From DASUPK01 sp963782345 (GTDB taxonomy: Bacteria; Actinomycetota; Thermoleophilia; Solirubrobacterales; 70-9), in contig CAWAJF010000001.1 of assembly GCA_963782345.1 (NCBI GenBank), positions 62,001 to 126,000 of the forward strand: DNA of 64,000 nt, given 5' to 3'. The position numbers and the translations under genes are program-made. This document shows, piece after piece, positions 50,799 to 58,448 of the stretch. The notes under the pieces were generated by a model. It had not been told where the DNA came from. It saw only the letters and a program-made list of their open reading frames with translations, and ran no database searches. Each line of letters opens with the position of its first letter. The stretch's first letter is position 1.

Positions 50799-52126
50799 TC
50801 GGCGGCCCTCGCTTCGCTCTGCAGCCGGACCCGCCGGCGCGACTTGTCCGAGACCATCAGGAGCAGGGCGAGCAGGATGAAGTTGGCGACGATCGAGCTC
50901 CCTCCGTAGCTGATGAAGGGCAGGGTGACGCCCGTGAGCGGGATCACCCGGGTGACCCCGCCGATGATCACGAAGGCCTGAAGGGCGAGGATCGTCGTCA
51001 GGCCGGTGGCGAGCAGCTTCGAGAACCCGTCCTCGGCGAGGATCGCCGTCTTGAAGCCGCGCTCGGAGATCAGGGCGTAGATCAGGACCACCGCGGCGCC
51101 GCCGAACAGGCCGAGCTCATCGACGATCACGGCGTAGATGAAGTCGGTGTGCGGCGCGGGCAGGATCGCGCAGCGGTCGGGAAAGCCCCCGTGACAGGCC
51201 GGCAGCTGCACCAGCGATTCGCCCAGGCCGCGGCCGAAGAGCCCGCCGTCCGCCTGCGCGAAGATGGACTGCGAGAGCTGGTAGCCGCTGCCGCTCGAAT
51301 CGTGGAATGGATCGAGCCAGATGTCGAAGCGCTGCTGGATGTGCGGCGCCGTGTGCGCGAAGAACCAAGCGCCCAGCACGAACATCAGCAGGCCGATGAT
51401 CACGAAGGAGATCCGCGCCGTCGCGACGTAGATCAGCGCCAGAAACGCGCCGAAGAACATCACCGAGCTGCCCAGGTCTCGAATGAAGACGAGCAGCACC
51501 ATCGCGGCGCCCCAGACGACGAGGAGCGGGCCCAGGTGCTTGAGCGGCGGCAGCACCAGTCCCATGAACCTCCGCGCCCCCACCACCAGCACCTCACGGC
51601 GCTCGTTCAGATAGCTGGCGAGGAAGACGACGATGCAGATCTTGGCCAGCTCGGTCGGCTGGAAGGTGACGGGCCCCAGGTTCACGGCGAGGTAGGCGTC
51701 ATTGGTGGCGTGACCGAGGAAGCGCGGCATGATCAGCAGCACGATCCCGGCCAGCGCGATCAGGTACCGGTAGCGCTCGAGCGCCTCGTAGTCGCGGAGG
51801 AAGATGATCGTCGCGGAGAAGAGGATGAGGCCGAGCACGAACCAGTTGGCCTGGTCGCGGGCGAGTCCCTCGTCGAGCCGGTAGAGCATCACGAGCCCGA
51901 AAGCGGCGAGCAGGGCGACCAGCGGGAAGAGGAACGGGTCGGCATCGGGCAGGCGGATCCGGATGACGATGTGCGTCGCGACGCAGACGGCGAGGAAGTA
52001 GGCGCCGTAGAGCACGCTCAGGTTGCCGAGCTGATCGGAGTTGGTGATCAGCACGGCGGTGAACCCGGCCGTTACCAGGAGCGCGACCGGGATCAGTGCA
52101 AAGAGCTCGCGGGTGCGTGCGCTCAA
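50795..52126 (-). CDS. FtsW/RodA/SpoVE-family peptidoglycan polymerase
   Basis: This 443-residue protein has about ten membrane segments and the SEDS-family motifs: VNLGPVTFQPTELAKICIVVFLASYL, LVVWGAAMVLLVFIRDLGSSVMFF, HTDFIYAVIVDELGLFGG and the C-terminal VIPLTGVTLPFISYGGSSIVANF. It would polymerise glycan strands with PbpA as transpeptidase. The gene matches rodA of the mycobacterial fhaA-pknB cluster by position. A loop Cys pair (LPACHGGFPDRCAILP) may form a disulfide outside. Confidence 0.94.
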   Translation of the reverse strand: MSARTRELFALIPVALLVTAGFTAVLITNSDQLGNLSVLYGAYFLAVCVATHIVIRIRLPDADPFLFPLVALLAAFGLVMLYRLDEGLARDQANWFVLGLILFSATIIFLRDYEALERYRYLIALAGIVLLIMPRFLGHATNDAYLAVNLGPVTFQPTELAKICIVVFLASYLNERREVLVVGARRFMGLVLPPLKHLGPLLVVWGAAMVLLVFIRDLGSSVMFFGAFLALIYVATARISFVIIGLLMFVLGAWFFAHTAPHIQQRFDIWLDPFHDSSGSGYQLSQSIFAQADGGLFGRGLGESLVQLPACHGGFPDRCAILPAPHTDFIYAVIVDELGLFGGAAVVLIYALISERGFKTAILAEDGFSKLLATGLTTILALQAFVIIGGVTRVIPLTGVTLPFISYGGSSIVANFILLALLLMVSDKSRRRVRLQSEARAAE

Positions 52127-53376
52127 CGCTTCTGCGCCTGCTGGCCCTTGGAGCTCGCCCCAGACTTCTTCTGCTGCTTCTTCTTCGCCGAGGGCGGCGC
52201 GGGGGGCGGCGGCAGACCCTCCGTCGGCCTCAGCTTGATGTCGTTGACGAGGTCGGTCGCATCTCCCTTGCCTCGCAGCGTGTGGCCGGTGACCGCCCGC
52301 TGGCGGTCCTCGGACAGGGTTCCCTCCTGCACCGGGATCGAGTACTGCTTCGAGTAGAGGCTGATCCCGAGCGGAAGCGTGTAGGGCAGGCCCCGGTAGA
52401 GCGCCACGTTGCCCTGGTCGCCGGTGCCGAGGAAGTAGACGGAGCGAGCGAGCAGGAAGCCTCCACCGAACACAACGACCACCGCCAGAATGGCCACGAT
52501 CCAGCCGAGCACACGCCGGCGCCTCGCCGGGGCCGGCATCGCCCCCCGGCCCCGCATCCGGTCGGTCGCGGCGCGCATCCGCTCCCCGGTCAGGCCCGCC
52601 TGGTCGGCGGTGCGGGAGATCAGAGTGGCGCCCTCCTCGCCCCCCTTCGCGTCGGCGTCCGCGAGCCGGAAGGCGACGGCCGTGATGTTGTCGCGCCCGC
52701 CCCCGCGGTTGGCGGCCTCGATCAGCTTGTTGACCGCGCTCCGCAGGGTCCTCGCCTCCGTGAGGATCTGGCGGATGTCGTCGTCGGAGACCATCGTGGT
52801 GAGGCCGTCGCTGCAGAGCAGGAAGACGTCTCCGTCTCGGGCCGCGAAGGTCATGGTGTCGACGTTCACGTTCGGCTCCGGCCCCAGGGCGCGCGTGATG
52901 ATCGAGCGCTGCGGGTGCTCCTCGGCCTGTTCCTCGGTGAGACGTCCCTGGCGGCGCAGCTCCTCCACCAGTGAGTGGTCCTTGGTGAGGCGCTTGAGCT
53001 GCCCGTCCCGCAAGACGTAGGCGCGGCTGTCGCCCACGTGTCCCAGCGCCACCTCGTTGCCACGGACCATCGCCGCGGTCAACGTGGTGCCCATGCCGGC
53101 ACGGGACGCGTCCTCCTGGGCGAGCCGGTGGATCTCGCGGTTCGCAGCCTGGGCGATCTGCTCGAGCTGGCCCTCTGCGGGCTCGTCGGCGCTGACCCGG
53201 CCACCTCGCCGCTCGAACGCGCCGGCGGCGATCCGCGAGGCCACCTCGCCGGCCTGGGCGCCGCCCATCCCGTCCGCCACAGCGAACAGCGGCGTCCGCG
53301 CGAAATAGGAGTCCTCGTTCGCGTGGCGCTGGCGGCCGGTATCTGTCTTGTGTGCCTCTTCCGCGACGGTCAGCAT
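52123..53376 (-). CDS. pstP: PP2C-family Ser/Thr phosphatase (PstP-like)
   Basis: This 417-residue PPM phosphatase dephosphorylates kinase substrates. Metal-binding motifs are NEDSYFART (near residue 20), VADGMGG (D35), LGHVGDSRAYVLRDGQL, LCSDGLTTMVSDDDI and RGGGRDNITAVAFRL. A linker rich in Arg leads to one membrane helix (VLGWIVAILAVVVVFGGGFLLA) and an outward domain of about 120 residues with a Lys/Gln-rich tail. The start overlaps the fhaB stop by one base. It would antagonise the Ser/Thr kinases here. Confidence 0.95.
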   Translation of the reverse strand: MLTVAEEAHKTDTGRQRHANEDSYFARTPLFAVADGMGGAQAGEVASRIAAGAFERRGGRVSADEPAEGQLEQIAQAANREIHRLAQEDASRAGMGTTLTAAMVRGNEVALGHVGDSRAYVLRDGQLKRLTKDHSLVEELRRQGRLTEEQAEEHPQRSIITRALGPEPNVNVDTMTFAARDGDVFLLCSDGLTTMVSDDDIRQILTEARTLRSAVNKLIEAANRGGGRDNITAVAFRLADADAKGGEEGATLISRTADQAGLTGERMRAATDRMRGRGAMPAPARRRRVLGWIVAILAVVVVFGGGFLLARSVYFLGTGDQGNVALYRGLPYTLPLGISLYSKQYSIPVQEGTLSEDRQRAVTGHTLRGKGDATDLVNDIKLRPTEGLPPPPAPPSAKKKQQKKSGASSKGQQAQKR

Positions 53377-53840
53377 CAGGAGACCTCGAAGCGGAACTCA
53401 GTGTCCCCGATCCGGATCACGTCACCGGGAGTCAGGTCGGCCTCGCCGTGGAGCTCTCGCGAGTTCAGAAGCGTCCCGTTGGTCGAATTCAGGTCCTCGA
53501 CCACGTACCCACCACCGCGGCTGAAGACGCGGGCGTGAAAGCCCGACGCGTAGCGGTCGTCGAGCCTGATGTCAGCGTCCGCCGAGCGGCCCAGGGAGAT
53601 GCCGCCGAAGAGATCGAAGTGATCGCCCTTGTTGAGTCCGCCGCCCTCCTCGACGACGAGAAAGGCGTCCGTGGCCTCCGCCTCTCCCCCGAGCACCTCG
53701 TGGTAGCCCGTCTCGTACCCCGGCGAGGCCGTGCCGCGCAGGTCGCGGAGCGCCATCCTGGTGACCCAGAGCAGGAACAGGTAGAGCACGGCCAGAAAGC
53801 CGAACTTGAGCGCTACCGCTAGCGGCTCGAGGTCGTTCAC
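53376..53840 (-). CDS. fhaB: FHA-domain protein, membrane-anchored (FhaB/FipA-like)
   Basis: This 154-residue protein has an N-terminal membrane segment (LKFGFLAVLYLFLLWVTRMAL) and a C-terminal FHA domain with GGISLGRSADADIRLDD (Gly-Arg-Ser phosphothreonine-binding loop), ASGFHARVF and VEDLNSTNGTLLNSREL. FHA domains read phosphothreonine marks laid by the nearby kinases; in mycobacteria the equivalent protein contacts division proteins. It overlaps fhaA by 4 bases and pstP by 1. Confidence 0.93.
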   Translation of the reverse strand: MNDLEPLAVALKFGFLAVLYLFLLWVTRMALRDLRGTASPGYETGYHEVLGGEAEATDAFLVVEEGGGLNKGDHFDLFGGISLGRSADADIRLDDRYASGFHARVFSRGGGYVVEDLNSTNGTLLNSRELHGEADLTPGDVIRIGDTEFRFEVS

Positions 53841-54604
53841 TGCTCGATGTCGAAGGCGAAGACCTTGGTCCCTAGAGTGATTTCGTCGCCGGGCGACAGG
53901 CGGGCGTTGGCGACCCGGCGACCGTTGACCTTGACCCCGTTGGTCGAGTTGAGGTCGACGATCTGCCAGTCGCCGACGCTCGATCGCCGCAGCTCGGCGT
54001 GCCGGCGAGAGATGTTCGGGTCGTCGATGATGCAGTCCGCCTCCTTCGAGCGCCCGAGCGTCGCGGTCGGGCCGTCGAGGACGTAGCGGCGATCGTCGAC
54101 CGAGACGATCGCGCGGGTCTCGGAGTAGGCGGCGTCGGGCCGGCGCTTGGACTTCGCCTTCTGTGCCTGGGTCGCCGAGTAGACCATCGTGTGGCCGTGC
54201 TCGCCCTGCGTCGCCTCCGCGCCCTGCCGCTGGGGCGGGCGTACCAGCCGCGTCTGGATCCCGAACTCGCCGAGACGAAGGCGCTCGTCCTGATCCAGGT
54301 TCACGACAGGCCGAGTGAGCAGATCGTAGTCATGGTGGCGGGCGTGCTCGAGGAGGTGCCCGCTCAGCTCCTGCGCGAGGGAGGACTCGTAGTCCTTGAA
54401 GCGCTCGTAGTCGTCCGGACAGAGCCAGACGGTGTACTCGTTGGGCACGTAGACGCGCTGGACCGAGGCGGTCTTGTGGGCGTCCATCTCCTTGGCGAGC
54501 TTGCGAGCGATCTCGACCGGCTGCACCCCGGAGCTGAAGGCACGGCTGAAGACACCCTCGACGAGGCCCTCTATGCGAGCTTCAAGGTTGCGTAGAACGC
54601 TGAT
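53837..54604 (-). CDS. fhaA: DUF3662 and FHA-domain protein (FhaA-like), probable AUC start
   Basis: This 255-residue protein has an N-terminal DUF3662 domain (VLRNLEARIEGLVEGVFSRAF, VQPVEIARKLAKEMDAHKT, VYVPNEYTVWLCPDDYERF), a flexible linker and a C-terminal FHA domain (TATLGRSKEADCIIDDPNISRRHAELRR, VDLNSTNGVKVNGRRV). The usual family N-terminus is Met-Ser-Val-Leu-Arg-Asn; here that position is Ile, coded ATC at 54604, and a perfect AGGAGG sits five bases before it. I therefore take AUC as the initiation codon. The only conventional alternative is a TTG at 54640, which adds 12 residues with no ribosome binding site. First gene of the envelope operon. Confidence 0.9.
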   Translation of the reverse strand: MSVLRNLEARIEGLVEGVFSRAFSSGVQPVEIARKLAKEMDAHKTASVQRVYVPNEYTVWLCPDDYERFKDYESSLAQELSGHLLEHARHHDYDLLTRPVVNLDQDERLRLGEFGIQTRLVRPPQRQGAEATQGEHGHTMVYSATQAQKAKSKRRPDAAYSETRAIVSVDDRRYVLDGPTATLGRSKEADCIIDDPNISRRHAELRRSSVGDWQIVDLNSTNGVKVNGRRVANARLSPGDEITLGTKVFAFDIEQ

Positions 54605-54612
54605 CGGTGCCT

Positions 54613-54618
54613 CCTGGG
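54613..54618 (-). promoter_or_regulatory. Shine-Dalgarno sequence of fhaA
   Basis: AGGAGG on the minus strand lies 8 bases, centre to first base, before the ATC at 54604. It is the best ribosome binding site in the neighbourhood and decides the unusual start. Confidence 0.6.
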
Positions 54619-54655
54619 ATCGATTCGGCGACCGGCTCAAGCGAGCCGGGCCGAA

Positions 54656-54661
54656 ATGCTA
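54656..54661 (-). promoter_or_regulatory. -10-like box of the fhaA-to-ddl operon
   Basis: TAGCAT on the minus strand would give a leader of about 45 bases before the AUC start, enough for the Shine-Dalgarno sequence. It overlaps the left end of a dispersed repeat copy. Confidence 0.4.
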
Positions 54662-54745
54662 AGCGACCGCAAGGCCGCCCGCTGCTGGAGCGTAGGGCGA
54701 AGCCCGTAGCGACCTATATTGGGCGGCCGCCAGCGGTCGCGATTG
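54660..54745. repeat. Dispersed palindromic repeat, diverged copy with compensated arms
   Basis: The arms are GCGACCGC (54663-54670) and GCGGTCGC (54733-54740), the inner stem is GGCCGCCC (54673-54680) and GGGCGGCC (54721-54728), and a central GGGC-GAA-GCCC hairpin lies at 54695-54705. Sequence differs from the other copies in both arms but pairing is kept. The copy includes the stop and last codons of the kinase gene to its right. Confidence 0.75.
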
Positions 54746-56366
54746 GCGCCGAACGGGTCCCGCGATCTCCCCGCCGAGACAGCACCGCGGCGACAATCGC
54801 AGCAAGGAGGGCCCCGAACAGCAGGCCGGGCGGGCTCGTGCCTCCCGCCACGACTCGGAGCGTCGTGATCAGGCCGGCCGCCCAGATCAGCGCGCCCAGG
54901 GCGTCGAGCAGGGGTGTGCGGCCGCGCACGAGCACGGGCAGCACCAGGGCCGCGGCGGCGAAGATCCCGGCCGCGGTCAGCACGGATCCGTCGATCAGCG
55001 GTGCCAGGACGTCCGTGATCGCGGTGCCGGCCGAGCCCTTCCAGTGGGCGGGCGGATCCGCCACTGGCCCCAGCAGCAGGGTGGTGTGGGCGAGCTCCTC
55101 CCACGCGGCGATCCAGAGGTAGCCCAAGCCGCCCAGAAGGGCGCGGCCGGCGGCACCGCGCGTCATCCCAGCGAGCGCCGGATACACGGGCCCGAGGCCG
55201 ATCACCCCCAGGACGGGCGCCAGACCGGGGAGCGCAATCGCGTCGGGATCGATCGCCGGCGCGAGGAGTGGCGCGCCCAGGACGGCGACCAGGGTCGCCA
55301 CCCCGGGCTCCCCCGCACCGATCAGTGCCCAGAGGACGACGAGCGCGAGCTGCATGGCGTAGGCGGGTCGCGCTCGTCCGAGGCCGAGCACACCGGGGAT
55401 CAACGCGACGAGCGCAAGCGGTGCCGGAGCTCCGGTGGAGATCAGGCCGGCAAGGCCGAGGGCCGCGATCCCCGCCGCGGGCGCAAATCGGGCGATTCGC
55501 GGGAGGCTGCCACGAGGCGTCAGGGCCGGCTCGCCATCGAGGCCCTCGATCGCCGGAAGGGGGTCGCCATCGAGCTCGTTGACGTGCGCGGCGAGGGCGG
55601 CCCCCAGTTCGGAGGCGAGCGGCCGGAGCTCCGGGTCCGGATCGAGCGCGGCGTCGATGGCCTCCGTCATCGCCTCGGGCAAATCGGGCCGGACGGCCGA
55701 GAGGGAGGCGATCGGCTCACCGATCGCCCGGGCCGTGGCCGCGGGGCTCTCGCGTACCAGCGGGTGCTCGCCGCAGAGACACTCGTACAGGGTCAGGGAA
55801 AGCGAGTAGACGTCCGCCGATGGCCCGGGCCGGAGCCCGTCCGCCTGCTCGGGCGCCATGTAGGCCAGGGTTCCGACGACGGCTCCCGTCGCGGTCAGGG
55901 AGCGCTCGCCCGCGATCCGCGCGATCCCGAAGTCGACCAGCTTCGCCTCCTCGGCTGCCCCGACGAGGATGTTCTCCGGCTTCACGTCTCGGTGCACGAC
56001 GCCGGCGCGGTGGGCACACGTCAGGGCGGCGGCGGAGTCGGCGCCCACGCGGGCGACGAGACGGTCGGTGAGCTCCCCGCGCCGGCCCATGGCGCGAAGG
56101 GTGTCGCCCTCGATCAACTCGGAGACGAGGAAGGCGCGCTCCCCATCGCTGGCGAGCTCATAGAGCGTCGCGATGTTCCGGTGAGCGAGACGGGCGACGG
56201 CCTGAGCCTCGCGGGTCACCCGCAGCGCTCCGTGCTCGCGATCGATCACCTTCACCGCGACCGGGCGCTGCAGGCGCTCGTCCCAGGCCCGGTAGACCGT
56301 GCCGAAGCCACCGCTGCCGATCCGGTCCTCGATCCGGAACCTGCCCAGGATTTGCTCGCCCACCAT
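54714..56366 (-). CDS. Ser/Thr protein kinase with multi-pass membrane C-terminus
   Basis: This 550-residue protein has a Hanks-type kinase domain at residues about 1-265 (IGSGGFGTVYRAWDERLQRPVAVKVI, GVVHRDVKPENILVGAAEEAKLVDFGIA, VVGTLAYMAPEQA). A C-terminal half with about eight hydrophobic helices follows (PLALVALIPGVLGLG, YAMQLALVVLWALIGAG, ALPGLAPVLGVIGLG, FAAAALVLPVLVRG). This is not the usual single-helix receptor kinase; the membrane part is not a transporter family I recognise. The ATG at 56366 is preferred (GGAG 5 bases upstream) over 56378. The last dozen residues come from the repeat copy at 54660. Divergent from the gene at 56490. Confidence 0.85.
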   Translation of the reverse strand: MVGEQILGRFRIEDRIGSGGFGTVYRAWDERLQRPVAVKVIDREHGALRVTREAQAVARLAHRNIATLYELASDGERAFLVSELIEGDTLRAMGRRGELTDRLVARVGADSAAALTCAHRAGVVHRDVKPENILVGAAEEAKLVDFGIARIAGERSLTATGAVVGTLAYMAPEQADGLRPGPSADVYSLSLTLYECLCGEHPLVRESPAATARAIGEPIASLSAVRPDLPEAMTEAIDAALDPDPELRPLASELGAALAAHVNELDGDPLPAIEGLDGEPALTPRGSLPRIARFAPAAGIAALGLAGLISTGAPAPLALVALIPGVLGLGRARPAYAMQLALVVLWALIGAGEPGVATLVAVLGAPLLAPAIDPDAIALPGLAPVLGVIGLGPVYPALAGMTRGAAGRALLGGLGYLWIAAWEELAHTTLLLGPVADPPAHWKGSAGTAITDVLAPLIDGSVLTAAGIFAAAALVLPVLVRGRTPLLDALGALIWAAGLITTLRVVAGGTSPPGLLFGALLAAIVAAVLSRRGDRGTRSAPIATAGGRPI

Positions 56367-56489
56367 GGCTGCTCCCATTTCGCTGTGGGCGTGCCTCTTC
56401 CTGCGTGAGAGCGGGTGCGCAGCGGTCCCGCTTCACGGTTGTTCATACTCTTGGCCGGTTTGGCATTCCTCGATGAGGGACAAGACGAC

Positions 56490-57536
56490 GTGGTCGTCGC
56501 CGATGAACCGGAGCGCCCGAGGCGCAGGGTCGGGGGGCCCCAGCGGCGACGCCAGCAGTACCTGGTCCGACGCCTGATCGGCGTCGGCGTCGGCGTCGCA
56601 TTCCTGATCCTGGTCGTGATTGCGTTCCGCGGATGCCTCCAAGCGCGGTCCGACCGTGCGCTGCGCAACTACGACTCGAGCATCGCGACGATCATGCAGC
56701 AGTCCGAGCAGAGCGGAAAGGACTTCTTCCAGCTGCTCAGCAGCCCGAGCGGCTCTAGCTCGGTCGACGTCCAGAACCAGGTCTTCGCCCAGCGCGATGC
56801 CTCGTCGACCCTGCTCGACCGCGCCCAGGGCCTCAGCACCCCCGGCCAGATGCACGACGCGCAGGCCGCCGTCGAGCAGACCCTGACGCTGCGCCGCAAC
56901 GCGCTCACCGCGATCGCCGCGAACGTCACCCAGGCGGCGGCGCGCACCCAGACCGCGAATGCGGTCACGACCATCGGCGACGCGATGGGCTCGCTCTACG
57001 CGAGCGACATCCTCTGGACCCAGCTCGGGAAGCCTGAGATCCAGAAGGTCCTGAAGGACGAGGGCGTGGACGGGCAGCCGCTTCCGCCGGGCAACTTCAT
57101 GCCGGCGAACGCGACCGACTACCTCAATCAGGCCACACTCGTGACGAAGCTGAACGCGATCACCGGCGGCGGCGCCGCGAGCACGGGCGGCGTCCACGGC
57201 CTCTCGCTGGATTCGACCACCATCGGGAACACCCAGCTTTCGCCGGACAGCACGACGAACGTTCCCAGCGACGCACAGGAGATCGACATCGGCGTGACCA
57301 ACTCCGGGGACAGCGACGAGACCGGGATCAGCGTCACCGTCCAGATCGGGGGCAGCAGCCTCACGGGACAGCTCCAGTCGCTCAGCGCCGGCCAGCAGGG
57401 CACGATCAAGATCCCCCTGACCACCAAGCCCACCCCGGGCACGCCCACGCAGGTCCAGGTGGTCGTCAACCCCGTGCCCAGTGAGCAGCTGACGACCAAC
57501 AACTCGTCGACGTACACCGTCGTCTTCGGCTCCTGA
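56490..57536 (+). CDS. Hypothetical membrane-anchored protein with C-terminal CARDB-like domain
   Basis: This protein is about 348 residues long with this GTG; a TTG at 56460 is an alternative start. A basic cytoplasmic head (PERPRRRVGGPQRRRQQ) precedes one membrane helix (IGVGVGVAFLILVVIAFRGC). An outward alpha-helical region follows (LRNYDSSIATIMQQSEQSGKDFFQLLSS; RDASSTLLDRAQGLSTPGQM, about 60-190), then a beta-sandwich (QEIDIGVTNSGDSDETGISVTVQIGG, TIKIPLTTKPTPGTPTQVQVVV) resembling CARDB cell-adhesion domains. Function unknown; its setting beside kinases and wall enzymes suggests an envelope role. Confidence 0.75.
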   Translation: MVVADEPERPRRRVGGPQRRRQQYLVRRLIGVGVGVAFLILVVIAFRGCLQARSDRALRNYDSSIATIMQQSEQSGKDFFQLLSSPSGSSSVDVQNQVFAQRDASSTLLDRAQGLSTPGQMHDAQAAVEQTLTLRRNALTAIAANVTQAAARTQTANAVTTIGDAMGSLYASDILWTQLGKPEIQKVLKDEGVDGQPLPPGNFMPANATDYLNQATLVTKLNAITGGGAASTGGVHGLSLDSTTIGNTQLSPDSTTNVPSDAQEIDIGVTNSGDSDETGISVTVQIGGSSLTGQLQSLSAGQQGTIKIPLTTKPTPGTPTQVQVVVNPVPSEQLTTNNSSTYTVVFGS

Positions 57537-57564
57537 CCTGCCGGCCCGGAGCGCGTCGGTAGCA

Positions 57565-58422
57565 ATGCGAATCGCCTACCTCGGCCCGAGGGGCACCTTC
57601 AGCGAGGACGCGATGAGAGCCGCGATCGGTACCGAGGAGGTGGAGCCGGCTCCGGCCGCCTCCGTTTACGACGCGATCGTGGCGGTCCGGCAGGGCGAGG
57701 CCGACAGGGCTCTGGTGCCCTTCGAGAACTCCATCGAGGGAGCTGTCACGGCCACCCTCGACACGCTCGCCTTCGCGGACGGCGTCGCGCTGGTCGGCGA
57801 GTACGACCTGCCGATCCGCCACTGCCTGATCGCCCGAGCGGAGATGCCGCTCGACCGGATCGAGGTCGTGGTCTCCCATCCCCAGCCGAGCGCGCAGTGC
57901 GCTCGCTTCATCCGCGAGAACCTGCCCCAGGCCGAGGTCCGGGCCGCGCCGAGCACCGCCGAGGCGGTGCGGACCGTCGCGGAGTCGGATCAGCCGTGGG
58001 CGGCGCTGGGGGCCGAATCGGCGGCGGTGGTCTATGGGGCGGCTGTGCTCCGCCAGGGGGTCGAGGACGAGGCCGACAACATCACCCGCTTCGTCTGGGT
58101 GGCGCCGGAGGGAACCGTCCCGTCCGGCTCAGGGCCCTGGCGCACCTCGCTGGTCTTCTCGGAGCTCGGCGAGGACCATCCCGGCGCCCTTGTCGACGCC
58201 CTCCAGGTGTTCTCCGACCGAGCGATCAACCTGACGCGGATCGAATCGAGGCCGCTGCGGCGCGGCCTCGGTCGCTACCAGTTCTTCATCGACATCGAGG
58301 GCGCCTCGGCGGATGAGCCGCTTGCAGAGGCCATCGAGACGCTCCGCTCGAAGGCGGAGACCGTGCGCGTGCTGGGCAGCTGGCCGATCTCCACTCCGCC
58401 CGGAGTCCCCGGGGGCGGGTAG
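57565..58422 (+). CDS. pheA: Prephenate dehydratase
   Basis: This 285-residue enzyme makes phenylpyruvate for phenylalanine synthesis. It has the catalytic domain (RIAYLGPRGTFSEDAMRAA, VPFENSIEGAVTATLDTLA, VVSHPQPSAQCARFI, AALGAESAAVVYGAAVL, DNITRFVWV with the essential Thr) and a C-terminal ACT regulatory domain (HPGALVDALQVFSDRAINLTRIESRPLRR) that binds phenylalanine for feedback control. It is monofunctional, with no chorismate mutase domain. It starts 28 bases after the preceding gene; no clear promoter box is seen. Confidence 0.95.
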   Translation: MRIAYLGPRGTFSEDAMRAAIGTEEVEPAPAASVYDAIVAVRQGEADRALVPFENSIEGAVTATLDTLAFADGVALVGEYDLPIRHCLIARAEMPLDRIEVVVSHPQPSAQCARFIRENLPQAEVRAAPSTAEAVRTVAESDQPWAALGAESAAVVYGAAVLRQGVEDEADNITRFVWVAPEGTVPSGSGPWRTSLVFSELGEDHPGALVDALQVFSDRAINLTRIESRPLRRGLGRYQFFIDIEGASADEPLAEAIETLRSKAETVRVLGSWPISTPPGVPGGG

Positions 58423-58431
58423 GCCCTGCAC

Positions 58432-58437
58432 TACAAT
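58432..58437 (+). promoter_or_regulatory. -10-like box of the HNH gene
   Basis: TACAAT lies 11 bases before the ATG at 58449. The identical hexamer at the same distance precedes tRNA-Ala(UGC). Confidence 0.45.
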
Positions 58438-58448
58438 CGCGCGGGAAC

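Noticed and set aside
46563..57536. Kinase-FHA-phosphatase block as an antiphage or toxin system
   Set aside because: The order matches the conserved cell-wall signalling cluster, and no nuclease, toxin or other effector is present.
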